A DNA stretch of 64,000 nt from Lactifluus volemus (lineage: Eukaryota; Basidiomycota; Agaricomycetes; Russulales; Russulaceae), in NCBI GenBank assembly GCA_022376515.1, contig WTXI01000009.1:124001-188000 (forward strand). The letters are read 5' to 3'. Position 1 is the stretch's first letter, and every line of letters begins with the position of its first letter. Below the pieces are notes generated by a model, which saw only the letters and a program-made list of their open reading frames with translations, ran no database searches and was not told the origin of the DNA. Positions 36,980 through 49,798 of the stretch are shown here, in pieces. Made by a program: the position numbers and the translations under genes.

Positions 36980-39900
36980 TCAACCGAACGAATGCTGGTG
37001 TATATTCATGGACGGTACACTGCGCGCGCTGAACCTTCGTCTTCTCACTGGACCTGCGGGGTCTGAGGCACCATCCCTGGGGAGTTGCCGGTACTCAAAC
37101 GGAAGGAGGACAGCACGGTCAATAGCAACTGGGAGACCGCGGTGTCGTCCTCGGAGCATGACCAGGCATACAATGAGCTTAGAAAGTGGGCGGAATGTGC
37201 CAGAGAAAGAGTAGTTCGCCTGATGCATTTTTTATTAACATTCGAGAAACGATATTGAAGACGCTCACGAAAGGAACACCGAGGCTCAAGCCAACACCGC
37301 CGTACGCAGAGACCAATTCAAAAACTACAGGTGCCATTAACGCACATGTAGTTGCACATGGTTTCGACCTACCAATTTTAAAAACGTTAAACCATGTCGC
37401 GTTCTGAGGATTCTCAAGCTGGTCACGCTAGGAATGAAATGATTAGATTCGAGGAAAGTGGGAGGCGCAAACACAAACCTCGATTATACAAAGAAGGAAG
37501 ATAGCCAGGCCGAGCCACCACATATCTACTCAATAGTGATAAACTACATTGACCTGCTTATGAGATGGACTCGTACCGAACGCAAGTTGCTTGCGGGCAT
37601 GCATAGCCAAGTAGTTTCCCCAGATAGTCATCCTGCTTCCAGATAGACTAATGTCGTCCTCGCCAACGGAAGAGTCATCCTCGTATATGCCAAGCGATTT
37701 TTCCTCATAGACATTTGTCGAGCGGACGCTGTGCAAGGCCTTTTTGTCAGATGTATATATCAACTTCAGTAGGGACAAACCTCATCGCAATAGGATCTTG
37801 GGGAATGGCGTGTCAGCGGATCGCAACGAGTGAATACAAGACATGCAAAACATACAGACGCTGATATACATCATAATAACGTACAGAACTCTATGGAAGA
37901 GATGAGCGACAAGAGTGGTGATGAGTATGACAACGCACTTCACCGCTGGGACCAGAGCCGACAGGTTTACGATCGCGAAGCCTGCTGCACGCACAGCGGC
38001 GGCCTGCAACATTCCATCTACGACCCGTACACCGACTGGTATTGATTCGATGGCCTTATTTCCCAGATCGAGGAGAAGGAAGAAAAACCAGTCCGTCGTG
38101 CTGTTGATGCACAGTTGGGCCATGGATAGAAAGAAAGCGTAAATTCTCACTTCAAAATGATCAGGACTGTTAAAAGGAACCAGGTTTGATGGGACGGAAA
38201 AAGGTAGATGAAACATCGTCTAGGGTGGTCCAGGAGGAAGTGGAGTGTTTCCTTCAGCTGGGAACGTTTCGGCACCAGCTTTGCGATGACCCACCTGAAT
38301 GCGCGCAAGTCAGCCAGGTTTGAGACAAACCAAAAGAGACACCGACACTAAGAATCGCAAGCTGGTTGTCATGGGTTATATGAGCGGGTGAACTGGTGCA
38401 CAAACAAATAACAGTTAACATACAAGACTGGCTGAGGATGGCCGTAAGCTACATTAACACCAAGTAGTTGTTGCTCACAAATGCAGTGTTTCCGGCAAGG
38501 ACCAAGAAAATCATGACGAAAATCATGGGGTATGCTCTTTGAAAGGGAACCATGGATTGGTCCACCAACGACATTCCGGCGTTCGTATATGCAGACACGA
38601 CTTGGAAAGCCGAGAACCTAGCAGTGATAAGTACGTTTTTGGGGGTGGTATCATCATGGAGCCAAATACCATGCCGGAATTATGGGTCGATGTTGTAGTG
38701 GGGGACGGAAATCGTCCCTCCACCTATGTGATGACATGTAAGGGGCAATGATCGCATAACCGAGTAATTGCACTGAGATGTGATACTATGGAACGGTTGG
38801 GATGAGTCTGGTAGCTGCTTGGATACGCATTTATACGCACGATGCCCACGATCCAAAGCAATGCGTTCAGTGCCCGAAACTCAACACCACCCAACTCTTC
38901 TAACTGCTCATCGGTCACAGACTTGAACACCGAGTTGTGGCTTACGACGGCGTCGAAAGAAATGTACGGAACGGCCCTATCTCCTTCATTATTTCCTCGT
39001 GTAGTCGTGATCGTGGTTGTGCGGGGCATTGTGACAGTACGCCTAAGTTGGCGGTGCACACTAGGTAAGAAACGATGCATGAGTCGGAATATGATATCCC
39101 GTGGGCCAGGAAAGCCGCCAAAGTTGGCATCCGTCGCACGGTGTCCTGCATTTCGGAATGTGTGGATGGTCTCGGACCGATACAAGGGAATCTCGGAGTG
39201 ACTAGAATTAGAGTCTGTTACTTGAGTCAGTAAAGTCACAGATAAGAACTATGAAAAACACACAACCATCATATTCTGTGGTAGAGACATGTCTGGCAGG
39301 GTCCTTGGGAATTATATCAGGGGTAGGACGGCCAAAATGGGAGTCACCCCGCAAAGATTGGCGACGAGGTCGAGGGAAAGACGTAAACTCAATGGTCTGG
39401 GTCCTTGGCGTCGATGAGCGACGCTTTGTCCTCTCTGCATCTACATAAGATGTTGTTGCGCCGAGACTGGAGCGCCGCATCCGCTGGTGAGCTGGGTTGA
39501 GTGAGCCTCCGCTTAAAGTCCATGTAACTAGCAAAGCTTACGGTCAAAAGAAGTGGGCCGAGCCGAAACTGTTACGCCTGACGAATAGAGGCTCTCCCTA
39601 GAAACGCTTTAGTGACAGAGACCGATGCGAAGTTCGGTGTTATCGTGCTTACCAGTGCCGCTTTGGAGGCCTTCCGATACGAGGTTCATGGGGAACAGGA
39701 GGAGTCGGACTTGGAGCTCTACATTCCTGAACTAGAGAGAGTTGCCGCCCCGGGGGTGACGATTCCCAGTTATATGGCGTGTGCGTGGAGGGAACATTAA
39801 TTGTATTCGCTTGGCCCTCACTAATCCAACCGCTTGGATCCACCAACTTGGGAGCATCATCCACGCGGCGGATCATGTGTGGGTGCACCCTCCTAAAATT

Positions 39901-40591
39901 TCGCCTCTGACCCTCTATATTTCCTACTCTTGAAGGACTGTCCTCACGAGACCCGAGCACCATGAACTGATCGGAACCTGTACGAAGTAAGGAAGCGAGA
40001 CGCGTGGCCAAGGTCGGCATTTCTGCTGCTTCTGGATGCTCTGAAACTCTGTTCCGGGTGGCCGCTCGAACGACATTTTCACAATGGGTTGTGAACATGC
40101 GCCTATCATATGAAAGGCGAAGAGGAAGGTGAACGGGGTAATAAACAAGTGCCAGTAGTCCCACGCTTACCTCCTAACATAGACGACAACCCACGAAATT
40201 AAGACCTAGCCTCCCGATGAGAAACAAGTCCTCTGTTCGAGGAATCTCACATACCGGATTCCTAAACACATCTGAAGAAAGAGGATTGCTTGCTGCCAGC
40301 CAGTGAGTGAGGAAAGATCGACACTCGCGAGACCGCAAACGGCCATTGCGCTGACGGAGTTGAAGAGTGCATCAATATATGCGATATGAAAGTGACTATT
40401 ACTGGCATAAAATATTCCAGAAAATGCAAGTGGTGTGAACGTGCTGTCGGGGGAGAGAAAGTGATTAGAATCCGATGCTTCTACACGAAGTCAGACCACG
40501 AACAAGTAAAGGATGTGCAAACGATAAAAATTGAGATTACGGCGAAGGAAGGAATACACTGTTGAGAGAGCGTCTCGTCGGAAAGTGACAT
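36980..40591 (-). CDS. TRK-family potassium transporter
   Basis: A multi-exon gene whose pieces follow the TRK order. N-terminal RNLNFYRLHILYF-TFTPLAFSGIFYAS; P-loop 1 SVSAMAVCGLASVDLSSLTGWQQAI; SWVVVYVRR; a long hydrophilic loop (about 40100-39200) including TRTQTIEFTSF; ISFDAVVSHNS and EQLEELGGVEFRALNALLWIV; YHISVQLLGYAIIAPYM; P-loop 2 VVSAYTNAGMSLVDQSMVPF; HFLLDHPRRCFIYLFPSHQTW; P-loop 3 AVRAAGFAIVNLSALVPAVK; STNVYEEKSLGIYEDD; P-loop 4 ELVSAYGGVGLSLGVPF; and VMLRGRHRGLPVAIDRAV near the stop. It imports K+ across the plasma membrane. One base seems to be missing near 40257-40262 and 39537-39545, and the joins near 38330 and 38145 are not resolved. The start is uncertain. Confidence 0.88.
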
Positions 40592-40706
40592 GCCCTGATC
40601 AAGTTAAGTTACCCCTATACGATTTATAAATCACGTGAAACGAGACAGCTTATTTGAATCTTACGGCATTGTTGATATATACCTCGGCATATCCCAGCTC
40701 GCAAGC
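40592..40706. promoter_or_regulatory. bidirectional promoter of TRK and MED31
   Basis: Only about 115 bp lie between the divergent starts of the TRK gene (minus) and MED31 (plus), so the two must share regulatory sequence. No specific binding site was identified. Confidence 0.55.
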
Positions 40707-41206
40707 ATGGCCGAGTCCGAGTCTGTGAAGCAGGATGCAGAGGACGAGAGAGTCAAAAACCGCAAGCGTTTCGAACTTGAACTCGAGTTTGTACAAGCAT
40801 TGGCGAACCCGTTCTATCTCCATTCTTTGGCGCAGCAGGGTATTCTCTACCAACCTACGTTTATCAACTATCTCAAATATTTGCAATATTGGAAGGAGAA
40901 AGACTATGCCAGGTTCATCCTGTGAGCACAACTGTCTCTATATATACGTCTCATTCAATCACACCAAGTTATCCGCATGCCCTGCATCATCTTGACCTCC
41001 TTCAACATCCAGAATTCCGTTCGGAAATCATGAAAGACGAGTGGAGAGAGCATCTCAACCAGAAACAGTTTGACCATTGGCGTACATGGTGTGTGCACCT
41101 CACCTTTTTGACGTTTTACTCTGTCCACTGGACGTTGGTCCACAGGCGAGAACCCCGCCATCTCAACCCACCCCTGAGGGCACCGAGGAACAAGACGGTT
41201 CAGTAA
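40707..41206 (+). CDS. MED31: Mediator complex subunit 31 (SOH1)
   Basis: Three exons: 40707-40921, 40969-41088 and 41146-41206, giving 131 residues with phases closing. The family core is plain: [28 protein letters not shown], then [33 protein letters not shown], then [16 protein letters not shown]31 sits in the Mediator middle module and bridges transcription factors and RNA polymerase II in the nucleus. The start is the ATG directly before AESES; an upstream in-frame ATG exists at 40635 but the homologous protein starts near the chosen one. The C-terminal tail is short and basic. Confidence 0.96.
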
Positions 41207-41848
41207 GGGATGCAAATTGAGAACTGGCTGGAAGGGGCAAGGTCTAGATTCGATTCGCGAAGGCAGAATCATGTTGAGAACCCCCTCTTACTCGATTTGT
41301 TGCCAGGGTTCTGGCTGTGCAGACGCATTACCATCGTTCTGTATTTCACATGTAGCCTCTTATCGCGGCGATCGCATCATCAGGATTGCGGTCAGCTGTT
41401 CTGAACATTCAGATTTTCACACTACACCTTCTTCCCAGTCGTTCCTACGCGTCACGTACAGAAGAGTTGCGTCATTTTATCATACCGGGGTGCAGGCTCG
41501 GAGCAAGGCGCAGGGTCGAGATGCCTGACTGAAAGTGACGGAACTCAAATCTATCAGGTTCGTGATCATGGTGGGTTGGGCTGCTACTGCACAGAGAATG
41601 GCACCCGTCTATCCCTGCTAGGGACAAGGCTTTTGATGGCTGATATTATGACTTACTGTAAGATCATGACCGCAACTTTGGCGTCCGTGTAAACAGAGAC
41701 GCGTATCGACAAACACGGCTATATACAAGAGAAGAGCTTCCATGCCGACTCGAAGCATCGTGTCTATGATCCATCATCATCCCCGTCGTGAATGTTCCTC
41801 ATCCTATCGTTCTGATCCTTAGGGACTAGTCCCCACGCGTCGCTTCCT
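41207..41848. other. convergent 3' region of MED31 and PPM1
   Basis: About 640 bp without a recognised gene. Confidence 0.4.
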
Positions 41849-43059
41849 TCATGCGACCAGCTTCAGGAAACTTGACGCCCCAGAAATGGCGTAGTGGTCC
41901 AGCACCAGTTCGAGTTCCTCCACCTCGTCGAGCAGCTCGAGTCGTGAGAGTCGCTGTAACTCCTGAGGTTCGATATACCTACGCCTGATCTCACGCAACG
42001 TCAACGCCTGCGCCTTGGTGAAGCCTAGATTAAGGAACCGGCGCGAGAGGGAAGCAAGATCGGGGTGTGATCTGCCCCTGGGAGCGACACGTTTCGCGAC
42101 TGTCATCAATGTTCGTGATCAGTTCAGATAGTATAGGAAGGAGAGAACGTTACCTTCAAATTATTCAACATGACACGTCCAAAGGCGTCATTCAGCTTGA
42201 ACATCTCGTACACAATTCCGCCGAGAAGGCCACCGCCAGGTGCAGAAAAGTAGTCGACAAACCATTGAATAAGGGCATTGGATGCCGTTGGGTTCATGTA
42301 TGCGAGAACGCACTCGAAGAGAAGCAGCGTAGGAAGTGCGGGAGAGAGCAGTGGCTCATCACCGGATCCCAGAAGCGTCGCCAATGAAGTGGCCGGGGGT
42401 GTTCGGAGATCCACAGGAAAGAGATTGTACACTGGTGCACGTAGCGTGGTCCCTCCTCCACCTGTAAGGGATTGCAAGTACCATATAAGAGTGACGATTT
42501 CGCAAAACAAAAAAAAAGGCAAAAGAGGAGATGATAACCGACCGACAGAAATGGCATCCGGATGATTGGCCAATGCGGCACTCAACACCCTACTCTTCCG
42601 TATCGACATGGCCTTGCGCGACGTGTTTTCAGCAAAGTCAATTTCGATGTATCGATGTAGCTGCCCCGCGTGTGGTCCATTCTGGCTAACAATAATCAAT
42701 TCTCGTTTTCATACTTCTTGCTTTCGGATAAAAGCCCAGAAAAACAGGATACCCACAGCGAGACGCCAAAAACGGGTGTCGCTTCCCGCGCCGAGGCTCA
42801 CAATTTGTACTTTACGCTCTCCAGTAAGTCGGAACCAGTTCTCGAGAAGATCGTCGATCCCCCGGGCGCGGAGATAGGTGCCTATGTTGATTAACGGCGA
42901 GCGTGGTTGGTGTAGATGGGCACGGGGGACAAGGGGGGCGATATAGCGATCAACGAGGTAACCCTTTTGTACGGCGGAGAGACGTGCGATGGCAGCGTCA
43001 TTGTCAGTCGAGCGAATTGGTGCATCAGGATCAGCGTTCCCGGTCGGTGACTCGAGCAT
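41849..43059 (-). CDS. PPM1: leucine carboxyl methyltransferase 1
   Basis: Four exons: 43059-42757, 42681-42543, 42461-42154 and 42099-41849. The enzyme methylates the C-terminal leucine of the PP2A catalytic subunit with S-adenosylmethionine. Visible motifs: YLVDRYIAPLVP, INIGTYLRARGID, the SAM-binding loop IVSLGAGSDTRFWRL, HRYIEIDFAE, LLFECVLAYMNP, and the C-terminal FLNLGFTKAQALTLREIRRRYI and SRLELLDEVEELELVLDHY. Exon 4 enters as SRNVSLPGADHTP and must then gain one base to join DLASLSRRFLNLG; the break is at a C-run at 42061-42066. With that base the protein is 333 residues, close to the yeast enzyme. Confidence 0.92.
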
Positions 43060-43180
43060 GGCAATGGATCAAGACAAAGTGATGACATCATGTACATTGA
43101 CCAACATAGAAAAACAAACACGTATGTAAGGTTAACATAACATCTCGGAAAACATTGCGTCATTGTTACGTTCTCGATAA

Positions 43181-44698
43181 TCAGGCTGTACCATTGCGGC
43201 GCGTGCTACTTGCCACCCAACGGTTCGCAGATATTTCTAGCGGGACCACAGGGTCAAACGGAGGGCCATGGGTAGGAATTTGTATGGTGGGGCCTGCACT
43301 GCCCACGACGCTCGCACGGTTGGAGTCATTGCCACCACGCTTTTGGCGTGTGCGGTCACGGCCCGTACCGCCCTGACTGATTGTGCGCACCATTACGGGA
43401 GGGCGACCACTAAGTGGACCACTACTAACGGACGCAGAGCGGCTGCCACCGGAAGCAAGAAAACGTTCTTCATTCGACATCTTGCTCGCCGACGTTGAGA
43501 ATTGTCCCATCTGGAAACCAGTGCCAGCGTTCTTGCCCATAGAACCAGGTATGAAACCGAGGCCAATCGATGCAGCCCGTGCGGGGGCTGTCGTGTTATT
43601 TGATGCACGATGCCGACCATGCGACATCGGATGAGAGGTGTCTCTTCGTTCAAGTCCGATGTTTTCCAGGGGTAGGAGGTTATCAGGTTTCTCCTTGCAG
43701 ATGTTCATGAACTGTAATAAGAAGTCGCGATCATACCTAGCAGAGAAATATGTTGTAAAAGCAAAAATACAATGACATCCGTGGGACTTACCGGAATTTT
43801 CCCTTCTGTGTGTTAATATTGAGCTCAGCTTTGGGGCACTTGATGCCCTCAGGATAGGTAATACAGTTGATGTCTTCAATGTATCGCGCGGTGGCAAGCA
43901 CGGAAGGACAAGCGGGAGCCTTCTTGGCGTGGAGAATATGTGGGATGGCATGCAGTTGGCTTGGAATGCCATGAGAGGAAGTTGTCGAAGGTGTTAATGG
44001 TGCTATAGCCAAAGCTGCCGCAGTTGCTACATGCGCGGTCTTAGCCGCAATTCCGAAACGCTCTCCCGGATGCCAAAGTGCCTCAGATGCCGTTTCCATT
44101 GTCATGAGCGCTAAATCCCGCTGCTGTCGAAGAACAGATTGTGCAGCCTGGAAATAGTTCCATATATCGGGGATGCTGTCTATTTGCACGTCCGGGTACT
44201 TCAACTCGAGAAATTCCTGCAGTCGCGCCGCTTGATTACCCGAGAAGGCGCCAAGGAACCACCTCGCTTGTTCCAATGTCGAGAGTCGATCCTCTTGATA
44301 AGAAATGTCGAGATCACCATGAACTTTCGGTAAAATGCGCCAAGATCCTCGACACTTTCCATTTCGCATCGTGCTCGCTCGTTGACGAGCGCACTTAAGT
44401 CCCAAGTTGTGTATCTGAGGGTGTCAGTCGCTTCGGGGTAGAATGCATGAACCTCGGCTTTGAATGCCTCGTAGGAACGTGTAGGGTCGTCCCACGACGC
44501 TGCGCATTGCCAGAGCTCTCGCACGTCCGCCGAAACGTAACGTACTGCCGACTGTTTGCGTTGTGCGGCATCCGACACCCTATGTCTCTCGAATAGGTAC
44601 TCCAGCTCTTTGAAATAGCCCGCTAGCTCATGGGGGTTGTCCTCGTTGAACCATGGCGCTGATACATCATTTCGGGTGGGTAAGTCGTAGTCCGGCAT
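43181..44698 (-). CDS. Gag-like domain fused to the eIF4E-binding module of eIF4G (fusion copy 1)
   Basis: Two exons: 44698-43792 and 43736-43181, 487 residues after restoring one base near 44290-44293 (the sibling at 51.9 kb has that base). Residues 1 to about 205 are Gag-like: PTRNDVSAPWFNEDNPHELAGYF, LEYLFERHRVSDAAQRK, FKAEVHAFYPEATDTLRY, LGAFYRKFMVISTFLIK and DRLSTLEQARWFLGAFSG. This resembles the Gag of Agaricomycete Ty3/gypsy-type elements. The rest copies eIF4G: ITYPEGIKCPK, NTQKGKFR, and after the intron the eIF4E-binding motif YDRDFLLQF (Y-x4-L-phi). It stops (GTA-stop) just before the point where MIF4G would start, so there is no MIF4G or MA3. The intron sits exactly where eIF4G has one. 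No pol genes or LTRs were seen. Confidence 0.78.
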
Positions 44699-46040
44699 TG
44701 TAATTACAGCGAAAATTCGATGGAGAACGCTGTCGTGGGTCTTCGTGAAATGTGAGCGCACCGTGCGAGAGGGTTGGTAGAGAACCTGCCGAGCTCTCCA
44801 CGATTCCCAGGTGGCTGTGTATTGTGGCCAAAGGGGTTGATTTGAACGTGTTGGTAGTGATGAATGACCGCGTGCCCCTCCTGGTATCGCAGGTACAATA
44901 ATCCAAAATGCAGTTGTGCAAAGACACAAGTCTCCCAGCTGAGATGTATATTCCAGCCTCCAAGATGCAGTGATTAGCATCATTCTGAATTCAAGCACCG
45001 TCGACGCGGACTCACTCCTGGATGATGCAGTTCCTGGGGACCTTAAAGTGTCGGATCGCTGGGTGAAGATTCTTCCAAGCTAGGGTATTCCGACTGAAAG
45101 GAAGGAAAAGGGCGGGGAGAGCACCCCACGTGGTAGTGAAATTTCCCTTGTACTGCGCCGCAGTGTGCTAGACATGGATGGTGGATATTGGACGGCGTCC
45201 ATGCTGAAGCGCTGAAATGACGCGGGCATTCCAGAGCTTGGAAGGGCTTTCCCACGCTCACGAGCACCTTGAAGGAACAAGCAAGGAACTTCAACACAGT
45301 ACAAGAGATCATCGATCATCACGCATGAAAGGGAGACCAAAATATAGACTGTAAACCTAAGCGCAAATCTGCGAACCAGGAGACACACATTACGACATAC
45401 GCAAACACAAAGAACCGAGAATAATTGAACGATCCATAAGTTAAAAGAAGGGATGACAACAAAGCCTATATCCTACCCCAATCGCGCTGCTAGTGGAAAC
45501 ATGAACGCAGAGCAGCCCGCAGATACTGGCAGTCTGGATGCTGTGATTTTTGTCGGCCTTTCATTTGTACTTTTGTTGTTCAAAATATCTCAATGCAGTC
45601 GTAATACGGTGGCCACTGGCCAGCCGCAAATTAGTGTCATCACTCTCTTTGTGTGCTAGGCCATGGCATCCAGACAACTTGACTCCCAGTTCCACTGCCA
45701 GTGGCCACACACTCAGAAATACGCGTCTCTGCGGCGGTGGAGGCTTCAATAGGCACCCACCCATGTTGATTATAATAATGATGGGCACAATTCTTACACG
45801 GGAGGCAAAAGCGATGAGATAAGGACCAGGGAGATGGCTAGCCCAAAGGTGCACCTCGTACTTGACCCTGCTAAGTGGCCGGGGAAAGAACGAGAACGTT
45901 ATGATATCATAGCGCGCATCAAAATTCAATTGATGTCGCACGTTCATCCCTAATTCAGAACATGTTACGATATACAGAGAAAGCCAAGAAGATACAGATA
46001 CTAAAAAAACATGGGTTTGAGCAACATTGTGGCGTGATGG
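44699..46040. other. intergenic between fusion copies 1 and 2
   Basis: The right part of the copy 1 leader and promoter is at 44699-45200. No gene recognised at 45.2-46.0 kb; open frames there are short and unrelated. Confidence 0.4.
45030..45200 (-). promoter_or_regulatory. promoter/leader block shared with fusion copy 3
   Basis: Resembles 52550-52700, which lies at the same distance upstream of fusion copy 3. The most exact shared piece is TGCGCCGCAGTGTGCTAG; around it similar spacing of purine-rich blocks is seen. This suggests that the Gag-fusion genes were duplicated with their promoters. Confidence 0.55.
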
Positions 46041-46151
46041 TGATCTCATGACGAAAAAGTGAAGAAAAGAAAAGGGCGCTTTGTCGATCCGTACGGCCAG
46101 CTAGTGCAAAGGAAACTTTGATACGAAGGAGATGCAAACAAACCCACCACG

Positions 46152-49002
46152 CTACAACAGTCTATGAAGTTTATCACGGTCCATCGTCTTCTCCGCGATC
46201 CGTGCAAGCCGGTCCTCATCTTCGTCTAAACCAGACCCTTTCAGTAACATCACGAAGTACGACCATGCCTTCGGTATATCAACCGCCAGATCGTCCAGAA
46301 GCTCCGCCAATCCATTGAATCCTTCCTCGAAGGCTGACCCACTGCACAGATCCTTCTCTCGTACACGGATGAACAGCTCGCTCACCAGGCTCACATCGGG
46401 GTCCTTCATCTCGATGCATTTCATCACGAGAGTGTCCACCAGACGGTGCCGATGTTCCGTTGGAAGGCCAGAAAAGTATGACTCTGCCTCGTCGAGCAGG
46501 CGAACATTGAAGAACTCCTTGACATCTTCTTCGATCTTCGCCTTAGCATCCGCTTCCGACATGGGACCCATAGCAGGCGTGCTGGCATCTTCTAAAGTCT
46601 CATCATCCGAACCCTCGGACACAGCAGGCGTCGATTCCTCTCCAACCGGCCGACTTCGTGGTAGCAAATGGAGTTTCCGTCGCTGTGGTGGTGGCTCAGG
46701 AGGGCCACTGGCTGCAAGATCCACGCTAGGTTTCCTAGTACTCGGCGGATGACTGCTCTTTGAAATGAAGGTTCTACTGGAGCATCGGAACTCTGAAGCA
46801 TCGAAAACATGTTGGAGCTTGTCGAAGGCGTGTGTGACATTGACGAGTCACGGTTCTTGGGATCTACCTTCTTGCCGGCAAAGATGCTACTAGGATCGAA
46901 CGTCATCGCCTTGTTGATTTTCCCAAACTGCGACAGGTCTGCCTTCTGTTGGGTGCGAGCAGTGCCTGTGCCGGCAACGGGCCATCCATCAGAGAGAGCA
47001 ACTTCGGTGACATCCCTGTTGCCACCACGGCGAGCATTCTGCCGTATATGAGATTCCTTCTCCTGGGCAAGCCTCTCTTTGGCATACTGTACGATAACTG
47101 GTTGGTCAAAGTTCTGAGGTCTGAGAAGAGACAAGAAACATACCGCTGAGTGTACTTGGGCAATCGTCGTGGGCATCGCGACTGTATTTCGAGGAACCCA
47201 TTTACGTTCGCGGAGTTCGAATATTTCCTGAATCAGCACGTCAGTCTTAGACTTGCAAAGGGCGGTAGCACGAACCTGGAGCATAGATATCATGTATTCA
47301 TTGACGTGCTTGTTTTTCGTCCATTCCCGCATGCGCGAAAAGTAGACGTCGATATGCGCCCGGGCTTTAACCGTGTCGAGTAATCTACCAATTGTCCACA
47401 GGAGCGTGCACAATGCCTCGACCTCTTCCTCCTGAGGGTTTTCGACATTGCTGACGAGCTTTTTGATGCACTCGTGCATGATACGTTCCGTCAGAATTTG
47501 CGCCTTGAACAATTCCCCCATGAAACGTATTAGTCCCAATCTGCGACGTTTTGCACCGGCTGCCGCATAGTCTTCGTCCGAGTACAGCCCAGAGTCCCCG
47601 CCAGCCTTAGTCTTCTCGTTGGCCTCCTTCACAGCCTGGGCTTCGGCTGCCCTAGCTGCAGCGGAAATTGTAGTCATTTCCTCCCTAACGACCCACCCTC
47701 GCTCGAAGTCCTCTTGACAGCAATTAAGCAGGTACTTGCGGAATAACTGACCACCTGCGAATGGCTTTCCCTCTGCGTTCTTGATGCCGTCATCCTTGAC
47801 CTTGGGGCTGATCCCTTCCATCGTTTTCCGACATAGCCGCGCGTACATTTCCGAAAATGTCGCTTCATTGGTAGCCTTCTCGAAAATGAGCTTGACGACC
47901 TGGTTAAGTGTCCGGCCATCCTTCTCCTTTTCTGACATGTTAGCCCATACGATGATTTGATCAGAAGTTGATTCGAATCGCTCCATGGTGAGTTTATTTA
48001 ATAGAGCCTTGAGTTTACGTTCCATGATTTCGGGTGACTCGCCGCCAAGGCCAGAACCACTGAGAGGTGGGCCAGTGGCTGCCCAATGGTTCACAGGCAC
48101 CTCAAGCGGAGAGAAGGGTGGGCCCGAAGAACCCACGGAAGTAACTGATGCAGCAAGATTTGCGCTATCCACAATACTCGTATGGTGAGAATCGTTTGCG
48201 CTGGACTCTCGGCGCCTGCTTTTTGTGTGTTCCGTAATGGAGTAGTGACCACCAGGCGATTCACAAGCGGCTTGTGATGTCGACGCCGCGACCGAAAACG
48301 TGGAGGAAGATGCTGAGGATGTAGGAGGATGTGATATAGTGGAAGCTGTCGCAGTCGGTGCCCGCGCCATCGTTGCATTCCGCTTTTCCGGATGCCGAGG
48401 CGCTTCGGATGCCAATACTTCTGTCGCGTGCGTCGAGTACAACTGAGGCAGAAGCGATTGTGCCTCCTTAAAGATGTCCCCTATGCCTAGGGAGTTGGGG
48501 TATCTTGATTCAAGTCGTTGTTGCAGGTGAACGGCTTGATCACCTGAGAATGCATCTAGAAACCGTCTCGTTTGTTCCAATGTCGAAAGTCGATCCCTTT
48601 TGACAAGAAAAGTCGAAATGACCATGAACTTCCGGTAGAATGTGCCAAGACATTCTACACCCTGCATTTCACCTTGTGCTCGCTCGTTGACAAGGGCATC
48701 TAAGTCCCGAGTTGTTAACCTGAAGGCGTCGGTCACCTCAGGATAGAAGGTGTAAACTTCAGCTTTAAAGTCGTCATAGGAACGTGTGTGATCGTCCCAT
48801 GCAACTGCGCACTGCCAAAGTTCTCGCACGTTCACAGAAACATAACGCACTGCCGACCGTTTACGTTCCGTCGCATCGTAAACGCTATACCTCTCGAATA
48901 GGTACTCCAGGTCCTCAAAATAGTTTCCAGCTCACGGGGATTGTCCTCGTCAAAACGTGGCGCGGACACGTCATTTCGTGTGGGTAAGTGGCAGCTTGGC
49001 AT
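46152..49002 (-). CDS. Gag-like domain fused to eIF4G MIF4G and MA3 domains (fusion copy 2)
   Basis: Start ATG 49002 (MPSCHLPTRNDVSAPRFDEDNP). One base is missing near 48924-48929 and one near 46766-46769; with these and two introns removed (47275-47228 and 47143-47087) the product is 915 residues. Residues 1 to about 200 are Gag-like (RSAVRYVSVNVRELW, FLGTFYRKFMVISTFLVKRD-type block, STLEQTRRFLDAFSG). A Ser/Thr-rich linker follows, then MIF4G (LLNKLTMERFESTSDQIIVW, GGQLFRKYLLNCCQEDFERGW, RFMGELFKAQILTERIMHECI) and MA3 (EFFNVRLLDEAESYFSGLP, WSYFVMLLKGSGLDEDEDR). No eIF4E-binding motif is present. Both introns match eIF4G introns but are 48 and 57 nt, so the frame stays open even if they are retained. 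The last 600 bp and the 3' flank are almost identical to eIF4G. Confidence 0.8.
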
Positions 49003-49798
49003 TGTGACTATAAGAGGGGGAGATGAGGCGAATCGACGAGGAAGACATGTAACGCAGTCGTGAGGCTTCACTGTATCACGGCTCGTGATCGTGCCGGTAT
49101 TGAGACGACTTCTTTGCTGATGGAATCACTGTTACGATGTGTCAGGTTGTCGAGGGGGGATTAGGGTTGTAGTGGTGGGTGGTGATGGCGGCGATAATCG
49201 TGATGAATAAATCCTGGTGCGCTTGCCTTCCTCGTAGGGCAGACAGTTCAGAAATTGAGAGGCTGTACACAAATACAACGTGCGCTTCTGCCACTCTTAT
49301 GATGATCACCAGAATATCGAGCGAGGAATGCAAGTCCTCGGGAGCATCGGAACTGGGCAAGACTCGAAGACCAGGTGTGGACATCATGGCAGTATTTTCC
49401 CACAGTGCATGTGAGCCATGAGAAAGAAGACCAACACTAAGAGCAGGCTAGGATAGTTCCTCATGCCTCACATCCTCTCGTCAGGAGCCAGGAACTTCGA
49501 GGTATGAGAACTTGGGAAAGTACGAAGACGAACTTACCAAGCTCGAGAGAAATAAACATCCTTGTGTCATTTCCTTGCCGTTTTTCACGGTAAGAAAATG
49601 AAAAATTTCGGTGTTAGAATAGATCTTGCGGAAACAGAACGTAAATTTAAGCTATTCCGACTGGTATCCAAAAGTAGAGAGCTAGAAATACTTCATCAAC
49701 AGTAGAGTGACCGTCAATTTGAGGTCAGACGTGATGTGCTAGCAAACATTCGTCAAGTAACAGCCCGTTAAGCTTCTCATTGTTCCTCGTCTTTTCAC
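49003..49798. other. intergenic between fusion copies 2 and 3
   Basis: Promoter side of copy 2 and 3' side of copy 3. No further feature recognised. Confidence 0.4.
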
